A stretch of DNA of 64,000 nucleotides from Ehretia macrophylla (Eukaryota > Streptophyta > Magnoliopsida > Boraginales > Ehretiaceae). Under the pieces are notes generated by a model. The model was not told the origin of the DNA, did no database searches, and saw only the letters and a list, made by a program, of their open reading frames with translations. The position numbers and the translations under genes were made by a program. This document shows, in pieces, positions 23,480 through 33,177 of this stretch. Each line of letters begins with the position of its first letter. Positions within the stretch are counted from its first letter, which is position 1. The DNA is taken from NCBI GenBank assembly GCA_037974665.1, contig CM075769.1:21106139-21170138 (forward strand). Reading direction: 5' to 3'.

Positions 23480-24403
23480 CTTCGTAGGAATGAATTCAGG
23501 TCTTTGAAATAGGGTAGCATGTCTGTTACGCAGTATGAGGCCCGATTTCATAATCTGTCACATTATGCTCCGGGTATGGTGCAAACTATTGAAAAGAGGA
23601 TTCAGAGATTCATTCGAGGGTTGAGGCCGGAAGTTCGAGATAGCTTGACTTCTTTTCAGTTTTCCACATACGGTGAAGCCCTTACTGTTGCAACAAGAGT
23701 TGAGAAAGGAAAGAATAAGGTAGGTGCAGGGTCGAGTCAATCGAGTAGAATGTCTTCACAGCCTTAGGACCAGCGATGATATTTTCATCCTCGATGTCTG
23801 CAAAGTCAGTCCAGAGGTAAAATAGGCCAGTGGTCATAAGAATACAGCGGAGCAGTTTAATGGTTTCTCCAGTTCAGGGTTTCGTGGGTAATAGTATTGC
23901 TCTTCATGTTCCATTTTGTGTTTTTTGTACCAAGAAGGGTCATGTTGAGACCGGATGGTAGAAGAAATCGGGAAAGCGTCTAGGTTGTGCCCGTCATCAA
24001 CACATGAAAAAGGATTGTCAGGGATGCCCAAGAAAAGCCTACTATAGTGAGAGCTTAACAAGATGGTTTAGTTACTTCATTTGTTCTAGATTCTTCTAGG
24101 AATCTTGCTGCGAATCAAGTTAAATATTGTACCTTCTGCCACCGAAAAGGCCATCTTGAGTCTAGCTGTCGAAAGAAGGCATGGACATGTTTGGGTTGCG
24201 GCACCAACCAGCACACAGCGAAGGATTGTCCTAGATATCAGAGGTCTGAGGGTTGGCCAGTGACCCAAGGTTACCAGGGTAGACATGCGGGCAGTGCATC
24301 TCAACAGCAGCGGGTTCAGGCTCGGGCCTATGTAGTTGTCATGGAGGAATTGCCAGAGGCAGCAGCAGTAGTGAAAGGTAATTTCTTATTCTCAATCAAT
24401 TAG
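23480..24403 (+). pseudogene. gag of RT2, decayed, with duplicated zinc-knuckle pair
   Basis: Capsid-like sequence in the frame through 23519: SVTQYEARFHNLSHYAP, then IQRFIRGLRPEVRDSL and an EA..VATRVEK helix. It matches the capsid C-terminal part of RT6. The stop just upstream (TAG 23510-23512, before GSM) fits CAG->TAG in the usual LKQGSM. Two zinc-knuckle pairs follow: a damaged one at about 23920-24020 (CVFCTKKGHVETGW, CARHQHMKKDC) and a good one at about 24129-24232 (CTFCHRKGHLESSC, CLGCGTNQHTAKDC). Gag normally has one pair, so this is a duplication. Frame changes and stops make it non-functional. Confidence 0.8.
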
Positions 24404-24465
24404 TTAAGGTATTAAATGATTCCGGTGCTACACATTCTTTTATCATGTCTACTTGAGTGCAACGT
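24403..24465 (+). pseudogene. Aspartic protease start fragment of RT2
   Basis: VKVLNDSGATHSFIMST in one frame, then a stop. DSGATHSF is the catalytic motif of gypsy proteases (active Asp at 24418-24420). It lies a frame away from the gag end and the rest of the domain is missing. It shows that RT2 derives from a gag-pol element by loss of everything downstream. Confidence 0.75.
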
Positions 24466-24589
24466 GCTAGTATGCGAGTAGAATGTTTGCCTTAATGATT
24501 GGAGTTAGCACGTGCATTATATCAGTTGGCGACTGAGTAGTATGTGACGCTGAAGCATATGAAATTCAGATTAGGGGTCAAGCTACTTT

Positions 24590-25030
24590 ATGACTATGTA
24601 TTCACTATTAGGATTCTTATTTGGTGATCTTATTCGGCATTCTTCCTCTGGATTTCTATATGAAGATTTTTCTTATCTGGTATACTTGATTGGAATTCTT
24701 CTTTGGTATTTTCTATCAGTATTCTTATGTGGAATTCTTATATGGTGTTATCCCGAGTTCTTATTTCGAGATTATTATTCGGTATTCTCCAACGGTGATC
24801 TTGTTCGAAGTTCTTAGTTGGTATTCTTGATTGGTGCTCTATTACGGGATCTATGATTGGCGTTCTTCTTCGGTAATTTATTTGGAATTCTTATTCAGAA
24901 ATCCTAGTTAGTGTTCTTATTCAGCGTTCCTATTCAAGCTTCTTGCTCGGGGATTCTTATTCGATGATCTTATCCGGTGTTCCTACTTGGTGTTCTTAGT
25001 TGGTATTTGGAATTTGGTATTCAGTCTTTC
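24590..25030 (+). repeat. Degenerate GGTATTCTTATTC array in place of pol (RT2)
   Basis: Roughly two dozen diverged units such as GGAATTCTTATATGG, GGTATTCTTGATTGG and GTGTTCTTATTCAGC, spaced about 15-20 bases apart, fill the space between the protease fragment and the polypurine tract. The open frame 24590-24817 would be strongly hydrophobic only because of the T-rich units. Confidence 0.7.
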
Positions 25031-25102
25031 ATTTCGTATGTTTGAGTCAACTACGCTTAAGTTTCTTCTAGGATCAAGCAAGAATTGCACGGACGCAATT
25101 GT

Positions 25103-25118
25103 TTTAAGGAGGGGAGAA
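25103..25118 (+). promoter_or_regulatory. Polypurine tract of RT2
   Basis: TTTAAGGAGGGGAGAA immediately before TGTGAAAC of the 3' LTR. Confidence 0.85.
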
Positions 25119-27775
25119 TGTGAAACCCAGATTTTGTCTTTACCTTGATTTTGTTTGTTTTGACCTGTTTATGTGTCATATGAGTTAGAATGTGCTAATT
25201 CTGTGATTTATATTCCTATTACATGCTAAATGTGCATTCATGAAATTTTCATGAAAATCGGCATTAGAAATTTTATCGACGATTTTTGTAAATAGTATTT
25301 TGAACACACATCCGTTAAAATTTTGACACTGGTGTTTTAAACGTTTTAAAAACTAGTCCTCCATTATTAATAGACCCATATTTGAATAAAGATTATTTCT
25401 AAAACTGATTAGAAGTTTAAATAGATTTTACGAGCGAAAAAGTATGTTTTTAAGCTAAAATAGTAATTTTTGCTCAAAACAATTCTTGTGTTGACTTTCA
25501 TTGACCTAGTATATATTAAATACAAATTATATTTCATTTTAAATGTTTATAAAATGTCACAATTGAAAAATGCATTTAAAAGACATTTGAAAACAAATAA
25601 TATAACTTTTCTTCTTCTTTTGCAAAAACTGAGTTTTTACCTGAGTCGGGTGTAAATGTATGGATGTGGAACTCCTTGTCAACTAAAAATATGCTACTTA
25701 AAAAAGTCTAGGAGTTAATTGTATGTTGGTGAGCAAAATTGTCAAGGAATAGAATTAAAAGACTAGAAAACAATTAAAAGACAAAAAAAATACTAACTTT
25801 AACCACTTCTTTTTGCATTAACTTATTATTTAACTTAATATATTCTCAAATATCAGCTAAAACACCACAAAAACAAATAAAAAACCGTGGCTCCATGAGG
25901 GAGAAGAAAGAAGGCATTTCAAGGTTTTTCAAAGCATTTTTCTCATAGATTTTGTATTTCAAAGCCGAATTGAGTCATTCAAAGCTTTATTTCACTTGTT
26001 GGTCATCCATTCCACACATTTATAGCATCATATAACATCAAAGGTGAGAGAAAAATTCTAGATCTCAAAATATCATTTTTATGTTAATTCATATAATCGA
26101 ATTTTTAGCTATTCAATTGTTAAATTGATGTTATATTATTGCTCAGTAGATGCTAAGGATTGATTATATGTGTTTATATAAGATTTGAACCGTTGTAGCA
26201 TGAATTTTTATTTTTTGGCTATTAAAATTGAGTTGTTGGCTATTTGTTGAATAATTGGAGTTGTGGTGGTTGGAATCGATTGTTGCTAGCTTGTAAAAGT
26301 TTGTTAAATACGTGGTAGTAATGTTGTAATGCCAAAATTTTGATTGTGATGTCAGTGTGAAAGGCCGGAAATTTCAGCCATGATGCATTATGGTTTTAGG
26401 GTTGTTGGGCTTGATTTGGATGGATTATGGTTGGTTTCCGAGGGACTTAATGCTGTTGATTGAGTGGGAGAGTGATAGAAACTGGTTTGGGGGTTATCGA
26501 ATTAGTAGAATATAAGTTATGACTTTTAGAAGTTTGGGTTGTCTTTCATTAAAATGTTGAATTATGCCTTTGGATGTTTGGGTGGTGTTTGAGTGATTGA
26601 ATTGTGAGTTGTTGATGGTTAGACTAGGATTTGGTTGTGTGGTTATTGCATGTTAAGTTGGGTGGCCTACTTTGTCATCTAACTTAGTTGTTTGTTGCTT
26701 AATTGACTAGTTGTTGTTATGTTGTTGAAATGATGATTATTGATTGATTATTGTGAGCTGGGAGATAGGCAACCTACTTTGTTGTCCTCCTGTGATAATT
26801 GATTATTGATGAGCCAGGAGATAGGCAACTTGATATGTTGTCCTCATGTGATATGATTGATTGTTATTATTGTCATAAGTCTTGGTTATGTTTGCTACCT
26901 CTCGGGCAGCGTCGGGCTGTCGGGTTGAAACCGGCATGACTATCATAGGCTACCCCCAACTCGCATGGATGGAGGTGCCACGGAGGGAGTGGCTAGTGAG
27001 GTACCTCGGGTGCGTGAGTAATGGGGAGTTACAAGAAGAATGGTTGAGATCGTGATGGCATTTGGAGCTACACCAACTAGAGTATCCTATATTGATTGGT
27101 TATTATAATTAATGTGCTTATATTGTTATTGATGATTATTATGTGTTTACTGCTCAAATGATGATTTCCAAAGAATATAGTAAATACTGTTAGAGATCTA
27201 TCGAATCCTCACTGGGCTTGTTTTATATAAGCTTACTCTCAATTATTGCATACATACAGGTTCACCGATCCAGATTATGGGTACATGCCTCCTGAAGAGG
27301 ATAATGTGTCATATGTGAACGAGTCCTATGTGCCAGAGTCTTGTCCTTGATATCTGAGATGTTGTACTCTTTTGTTATCTTGTATATTAAAACTAGTTGG
27401 TTTGTACTTACTTAGAAGTTTATGATGTATAAGATGTTGTAAAGATAATGAATTAAACGTTGCTAGCTTAGTAGTCTTGTTTTGGAATATGATTAGGTTG
27501 CTAGATTGGTTATAATCTATTTTGGAAAAAAAATATGTTATTTAGTAAATGCATGATGTTGGAACGGAGGCGCATAACTTATGGATGCAATGGTAAAAGA
27601 ATATTTAATGTATATTGTGGTTGTGTTGTTTAATTGTTGAATTGTTTGTGGAGTTGGTTGTATGAGTTACGAAGAGGTTGGTTTTGAGCCTCGATATCCA
27701 GGTTACAGTCGTTATACTGCCAAAATTTTGTTGCGTCCTGACTGATCTTAAAGGGGGTCGAGTTGAGGCGTGACA
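25119..27775 (+). repeat. 3' LTR of RT2
   Basis: 2657 bp, TGTGAAACCCAG...GAGGCGTGACA. Same order of blocks as the 5' copy: donor-like GT at 26044, hairpins around 26665-26690 and 26765-26790, acceptor at 27257-27259. It carries about 17 extra bases near 26920 (GTCGGGTTGAAACCGGC) absent from the 5' LTR. Confidence 0.92.
27261..27350 (+). other. Acidic terminal frame in RT2 3' LTR
   Basis: FTDPDYGYMPPEEDNV, SYVNESYVPESCP, TGA. Compared with the 5' copy a one-base difference next to the acceptor changes the entry phase, but the body and the stop are kept. Confidence 0.4.
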
Positions 27776-28668
27776 AGGAGCTTCCTGAGTCAGACCAACT
27801 CAGCCACCGAATTGTCTGAATGAAATGTATTTATTAGGAAAGCGATTGTTCACTTAAAAAAAGAGCTCAACAAAGTCATTCCTTGAACAGAAGCCCGAGC
27901 CCTTTAAGGCAGGATAGATGGATCAAATAGGTTTTCCGTGGGGTACTATATAAGTCTTTGCATTTCGAAAAAAAAGAATTTTAGACCTCTACTAAAGATA
28001 AGATTATAAATAGATAATCAATAATAGAAGAACAGAAAAAAGTTCTATAGAGATATAGAATCGGTAAAGGCCTTTCTCTAGCCCTTCCCAAGGTCAGGAA
28101 TAGTGGCCTTAGAGGCTTCTATAAAGTGTTTGTTTTCACTTTACAAGAGTTTTAAAAAAAAGGAATCAAGGGTCCCAAACCTTATTCCATAGTAGAAATC
28201 TTTGTGATGTCAAATCAAAAAGGACGCTTTGTCGCCCTATAACCTTGGCTCAGATGGTGGGTACGGTTGGTTTGCTCGCTATTCAAGCCCTTACAGAACG
28301 CATCGCTTTCATTATGGTGTTTAGTTCGGCATTCCCTTTCGCTTTCGCTTCCGGGTACAGGCTTAGATAAAAATCCTTATTGCCAGATGAGACAGCTGAT
28401 ACCGAACTACCATTTGCATATTTTTTCCTTCGGAACCTTTAAGTGTCCTTCGGACCTTTAAAAGTTTTTGAGAGAGGGTTAGGGAGAGAAAGTGCTTTAG
28501 GGCTTGTGCCCAAGTCTGGCTGATGGGCTAAAGAATGAGGTCCCTCCCAGGGTTGTCAACTAGAAGGAAGATGTTAAGCATCTGGGTGTGCTATCTGAAA
28601 GAGGGCTAGAAAAGTTTGATCTTACTAGCCTATATGGGAGAGCTTGTTCAGTTTTAACATCCTCGTAA
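27776..28668. other. Mitochondrial DNA insert (NUMT), part 3
   Basis: Sequence between RT2 and S4. It resumes with the target duplication AGGAG and ends with CGTAA. Purine-rich mitochondrial-spacer character; the small frame at 28267-28461 has no recognisable family. I see no gene. Confidence 0.6.
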
Positions 28669-31119
28669 TGTCACGCCCCAACTCGACCCCTCTTATAATC
28701 AGTCAGGACGCTACGGAATTTCGGCAGTATAATGACAGTAAAAAGGATACCGAGGCTCGAAACCAACCTCAATAGAACATCATACATCAACTCCATAAAC
28801 CATACAACAAACAACTCCTCAATAAAATAACAACATACATCATAACCATATTATACAATAAACATTCCTCGTTATACACCTCCGTTCCAACATAATACAT
28901 GAACCTTAATATACATTGCAAAAACATATTGAGCCAATTTAGCAACCTAATCATAAACAAAAGAAAGGCTACTAAGATAGCATCAACTAATTCATTATCT
29001 TTTCAACATCTTTTACATTATGAACTACAAAGCATATAAAAGTCTACTAAGTTAATTTACAAGATAGTAAAACAATACAACATCAAGGATAAGACTCCGG
29101 AACATAAGACTCATCCACGTAAGGCACATTTTCCACATTTTCCTCTTCAGGAGGCACGTACCCGTAGTCTTGCGAAAGAACACCTGTAAGCATGCAATAA
29201 TAGAGAGTGAGCTTATATAAAATAAGCCCAGTGAGGATCCGATAGATCTCTAATAGTATTCACTATACTTCGTGGAAATAATCCTTTGAGCAAGTAAACA
29301 TACAATAACATCAATAATACTATCATCACATAATCTATAATGACTATTCAATAAAGGATACACTAGTTGGTGTAGCTCCAACCGCCATCACGATCATAAC
29401 AGCTTTCTTGTGACTCCCATAAACTCACGCACCCAAGGTACCCCAATAACCTCTCCCTCCATGACACCTCCGTCATGCGAGCTGGAGGCAGTCTTTGGTA
29501 GTCATGTCGTTATCAACCCGACAGCTCGATGCTGCCCGAGAGGTGGCACACACATACCAAAGACTCAGCAATAATAATAAACATCAATCATTCACAGGAG
29601 GACAGTCTAGCAGAACTGCCTATCTCCCGGCATCAATCATCAATCAATAATCATCAATAATCATATTATCATCATAATAACATCAATAATCAATTAATCA
29701 ACAAATAACTAAGTTAAATGACAAAGTAGGCCATCTAACTGAACATGCATTAACCACACAATCAAACCCTAGTTTACCCATCATCATCTCACAATTCAAT
29801 CACTCAAACCACACCCAATCAACTAAAGGCATAATCTAACATTTTAAAGAAAGACAACCTAAACTTCAAATATTCATATCTTACATTCTACTAATCCAAA
29901 CAACTCCAAATCAGTTTCTATCACTTACCCATTCAATCAACTACATTAGCCCCCTCATAAACCAACCAAAACACATCCAAAATAATGCCCAGTAACCCTA
30001 AAACCCTAGTGTGTCATGGCTGAAATTTTTGGATTTTAGCACGGACATCACAATCGAAAATTCGGCATTACAACAACGCTACCACGTAATTATCAAACTT
30101 TTAGAAATCGACGGCAATCGATTCCGATAAACACAACTCAAAATAATCAACATTTAGCAAATTAATCAACTTTAAATACCCGAAAATAAATAATTATGCT
30201 ACAACGGTTCAAATCTCATAGGATTACATATAAATGATCCCTAGCATGCATGGAGCAATAATCTAACATCATATTAACATTCTAACAGTTCAATAATTAT
30301 TTATACGCATAAACACAAAATATGAGTTTTGAGATCTAGAATTTTTCTCTCACCTTAGATGCGATATAAGCCTAGAAATGCATGCAATACGTGCCCAACA
30401 AGCGGAATCCAACTCGGCCCGAAGTTCTACGGACAAAAACTAGGTTTTTCTTTAAAAATTTGCTTTGAAAACTTTGAAGAAAAGCTTGGCTATTCTCCCA
30501 TGAAACTCTCGGCCATCTAAGTGAAAATGAAGGTGTTTTTGTGCTTTGCTTGTGTGTGTTGGTGATATATGCATGAAAGTCAACAATTTAAATGAAAGTC
30601 AAAGTTGAAACTTTAGTATTTTTAGTGTTTTCTTGACTTTAAATGCATTTTCTTGATCACCTATGTTCAAAACAATTATTCAACACCCAAGATAGCTCAA
30701 GTAGGTTATTTTTAGGTGACAAGAAGTTTTACAATCAAACAATTTCACCCGAGTTTGCTTAAAACTCGATTTTCGCAAAAGTCAGTGTAAAAACCCTAAT
30801 AAATTCCTAAGCCAATTTGAAATTTGTTTTCATCAAACACAGGTCTATTAAAGTCCGTGGACTAGGTCTAGAAGGGTTAAAAAGACTAATTTCAAAATTT
30901 TAGCGGACATGTTTTGAAAATACTATTCACTAAAAATCGACAATAAAATTTCTAACTCAGTTTTTCATGAAAATTTTATGTATGCAAATTTAGCATGTTC
31001 TAGGAGTATTAATATCAAAATTACCACTTTCTAAGTCATATAGCACATAGATAGGTCATTTCATTCAAAATGAGAATAAACACGCAAAATGAGACAGGAT
31101 AGAAAAGTGCGATTTCACA
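28669..31119 (-). mobile_element. S4, solo LTR (RT2 family)
   Basis: 2451-bp LTR on the minus strand from TGTCACGCC to GCGATTTCACA, with a perfect duplication CGTAA at 28664-28668 and 31120-31124. It has the RT2-family blocks: hairpin 29713-29739, donor CTAAG/GTGAGA at 30352-30354 and acceptor CAG at 29184-29186 (intron about 1170 bases). No internal sequence remains. Confidence 0.93.
29083..29181 (-). other. Acidic terminal frame in LTR S4
   Basis: VLSQDYGYVPPEEENV, ENV, PYVDESYVPESYP, TGA. Relative to RT2 there is an in-frame 9-base addition (a second ENV), and the frame and the C-terminus are kept. Phase after the acceptor is identical to the RT2 5' LTR. This is the best single argument that the segment was once translated. 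Confidence 0.45.
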
Positions 31120-31565
31120 CGTAAAGTGGTAGAGCATGTTCAGTTTTCACTTACTTGTCGCAAGCAAGCAATCTCTTCCTTTCCTATCCCGTTGGTCGAG
31201 AAAAGAAGTTCAATCATCTAAGATAAGAGAAAAAATTTCATATAGAGAGAAAATGACGTATACAGAGAGAGAGAATAAGATATATGCTTAACAACATGCA
31301 AGTCGAAGAACTTAGACTAATAGGAGCTTTCCCTCGAGTAAAAGGAGAAATTTGATTTATGCAATTTCAATCTCATTCTTTTCTTATAGCTGCTAAGTCA
31401 TTCCGTTCTTGAGTGGGGGTTCGTGGCAAAGAATTGGGTTCAACTCCCATAGCCCTCTTGTGGCGAAATAGCATGATTTGGCCTGGAAAGCTCGAATGTT
31501 AACTAACGACGTATTGTTATAACATCCAGCGTTCAGAAGCAGCTGCGACAATTGGAATCTCTATC

Positions 31566-32060
31566 ATGAAAATGCTCTTTTCGGGCATACTACGAATTTC
31601 TTTGATTAAATTCTTTGTTAGTATCTCGTTCATCTTCTTAACTAGCGCACTTTGGGACAGGGGCTTCTCTTGGTATGGCCCTTTCTATCTTGACTTTCTC
31701 GATTTTTTGCTCTCTCAAATGGAGAACCTGTCTCTTTCCATTAGAGGCGACGGAAGCAATGCCGGCCCTTCGAGACACCCGATTCTCGATTTTAACCTCC
31801 CCCGTGAACTGAAGCTAGATCTCAACGAACCTTCGGCTCCGGAGCCGGAGCAGCAACCTGACCCTTCTCCCGGGTTATCCAAGGAGACTATCAGAGCTAA
31901 ATTGCAGAAGAACGTAAAATGTCTCCGCGTTGCTCAGGGGCTTCTCAATTATTGGGAGGACCTTATGCGGATAGAACTTCGCAAGGAACGCGCTAGTCTG
32001 GAAATGAGGAGGGTTTTCCGCGAATGGTGTGAATCTTGGCAGAGGAGCCAAAAAAATTAA
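31566..32060 (+). CDS. Unidentified mitochondrial reading frame, 164 codons, upstream of ccmC
   Basis: ATG at 31566, stop at 32058-32060, uninterrupted. The first about 35 residues are hydrophobic (one membrane-spanning segment, FFVSISFIFLTSALW). The rest is polar: a Pro/Glu-rich linker with LDLNEPSAPEPEQQ and a Lys/Arg/Glu-rich C-terminal helix (LRKERASLEMRRVFREWCES). An internal ATG at 31719 (MENLSL) could start a soluble 113-residue form. It lies 303 bases before ccmC, on the same strand. I do not recognise the function; it looks like a lineage-specific plant mitochondrial ORF. Being open while its neighbour is broken may be chance. In the nucleus it is unlikely to be expressed. Confidence 0.5.
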   Translation: MKMLFSGILRISLIKFFVSISFIFLTSALWDRGFSWYGPFYLDFLDFLLSQMENLSLSIRGDGSNAGPSRHPILDFNLPRELKLDLNEPSAPEPEQQPDPSPGLSKETIRAKLQKNVKCLRVAQGLLNYWEDLMRIELRKERASLEMRRVFREWCESWQRSQKN

Positions 32061-32095
32061 AAAAATATCTTCGTTTGAGTCCTGATTCTGGGACG

Positions 32096-32131
32096 GAGCC
32101 GTATGAAGTAAAAATCCCATGTACGGTTTTG
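32096..32131 (+). ncRNA. Group II intron domain V-like hairpin
   Basis: GAGCCGTA...TGTACGGTTT has the form of domain V, with the AGC triad at the base and the usual bulge. In the upper stem the left arm reads TGAAGT opposite ATCCCA; a GG in place of AA would restore pairing, so two G->A changes have probably weakened it. No flanking exon was recognised, so this may be an orphan intron 3' end. Confidence 0.45.
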
Positions 32132-32362
32132 AAGCCGAGCCTTTCCAACAATGTATCTTATCTATTTAGTGATCAGTCTGCTAGCTTCATTGACTCATTT
32201 CTTTTTTCGGTATGCCGCTTCGCGAGCAAGAAGTACCATGCACGAGCGGAGCGAAAAGAAAGCAAAGGGAATTCTTCAATTTTTGGGGAAAAAATCCTTT
32301 GATTGCATATTGAATATAGATCCATGTCTTTCTTGTTCCATTAGCTAGGACCAAATTTGTAG

Positions 32363-33114
32363 ATGTCCATTTCGTTATTACAACCTTCTTTTTTGATGTC
32401 AAATACCAGAAGCTACACGCAAATTCTCATTGGATCTCGGTTGTTCTTAACAGCAATGGCTATTCATTTAAGTCTTCGGGTAGCACCACTAGATCTTCAA
32501 CAAGGTAGAAATTCTCGTATTCTATATGTACATGTTCCTGCGGCTCGGATGAGTATTCTTGTTTATATCGCTATGGCTATAAACACTTTCTTGTTCCTAT
32601 TAACAAAACATCCCATTTTCTTCGCTCATCTGGAATCGGTACAGAAATGGGTACTTTTTCTACGTTGTTTACCTTAGTTACTGGGGGGTTTCGGGGAAGA
32701 CCTATGTGGGGCACCTTTTGGGTGTGGGATGCTCGTTTAACCTCTGTATTCATCTTGTTCCTTATTTACCTGGGTGCACTACGTTTTCAAAAGCTTCTTG
32801 TCGAATCGACTCCTATTTCAATTTGTGCTGGACTGATCGATATACCAATAATCAAGTCTTCAGTCAACTAGTAGAATACATCACATCAACCTGGGAGCAT
32901 TAGCCGATCTGGTACATCAATACATGTTACTATGCCCATTCCAATCTTGTCTAACTTTGCTAACTCCCCCTTCTCAACCCGTATCTTGTTCGTTCTGGAA
33001 ACACGTCTTCCTATTCCATCTTTTCTCGAATCTCCCTTAACGAAAGAAATATAAGCTTGAGAAGGAATACCAAAACATAGTTCACTCACTGAGTCTCTTT
33101 GTATCCATGGCTGA
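32363..33114 (+). pseudogene. ccmC: ccmC, mitochondrial haem transporter subunit for cytochrome c maturation, decayed
   Basis: CcmC presents haem to CcmE in system I cytochrome c biogenesis at the mitochondrial inner membrane. The start MSISLLQPSFLM, the multi-pass hydrophobic body, the tryptophan-rich haem motif WGTFWVWDARLT (about 32706-32745) and the end SLCIHG at 33112-33114 all match plant ccmC. The span is 752 bp, one base short of 250 codons plus stop: a T is lost in the run near 32615 and shifts the frame. Further on, the paired Trp codons TGG TGG read TAG TAG (32869-32874), two adjacent G->A changes. The later part returns to a recognisable CcmC C-terminus in the shifted frame. The gene is dead. 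Confidence 0.92.
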
Positions 33115-33177
33115 ATGGTTAAAGCGCTCAACCTAGTAAAGGGGCAAATTTGTAGGTTCGATTCCTGCTAGATGCAC
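33101..33177 (+). tRNA. tRNA-like element overlapping the ccmC stop (t-element, trnI-CAU-like)
   Basis: About 77 bases resembling the plastid-type trnI-CAU (ATGGCTGAATGGTTAAAGCG, and T arm GTAGGTTCGATTCCTGC). The acceptor stem pairs with one mismatch and the T arm is good, but the anticodon arm is disrupted and the CAT anticodon is lost, so it is not a working tRNA. It overlaps the last codons of ccmC. In plant mitochondria tRNA-like elements at this place serve as RNase P/Z processing signals for ccmC mRNA ends. Confidence 0.65.

Larger units (their letters stand above)
20326..27775 (+). mobile_element. RT2, complete non-autonomous gag-only LTR retrotransposon
   Basis: A full element of 7450 bp inserted in the mitochondrial DNA. 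Target duplication: GGGAG (20321-20325) and AGGAG (27776-27780), one G->A apart. 5' LTR 20326-22950 (2625 bp), 3' LTR 25119-27775 (2657 bp), internal region only 2168 bp. The internal part holds a primer site, a TTATGTG-rich leader, decayed gag, a protease motif and a degenerate array, with no RT, RNase H or integrase. The LTRs show about twenty differences in the first 250 bases by eye, so the insertion is old. It depended on an autonomous partner for movement. Confidence 0.93.

Noticed and set aside
24590-24817. Hydrophobic frame in env position of RT2 (and 2706-3023 in RT1)
   Set aside because: Hydrophobicity follows from the T-rich repeat units; no signal for a real envelope-like protein, and the two frames do not align.
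33101-33177. Functional tRNA gene
   Set aside because: Anticodon stem does not pair and the expected anticodon is missing.
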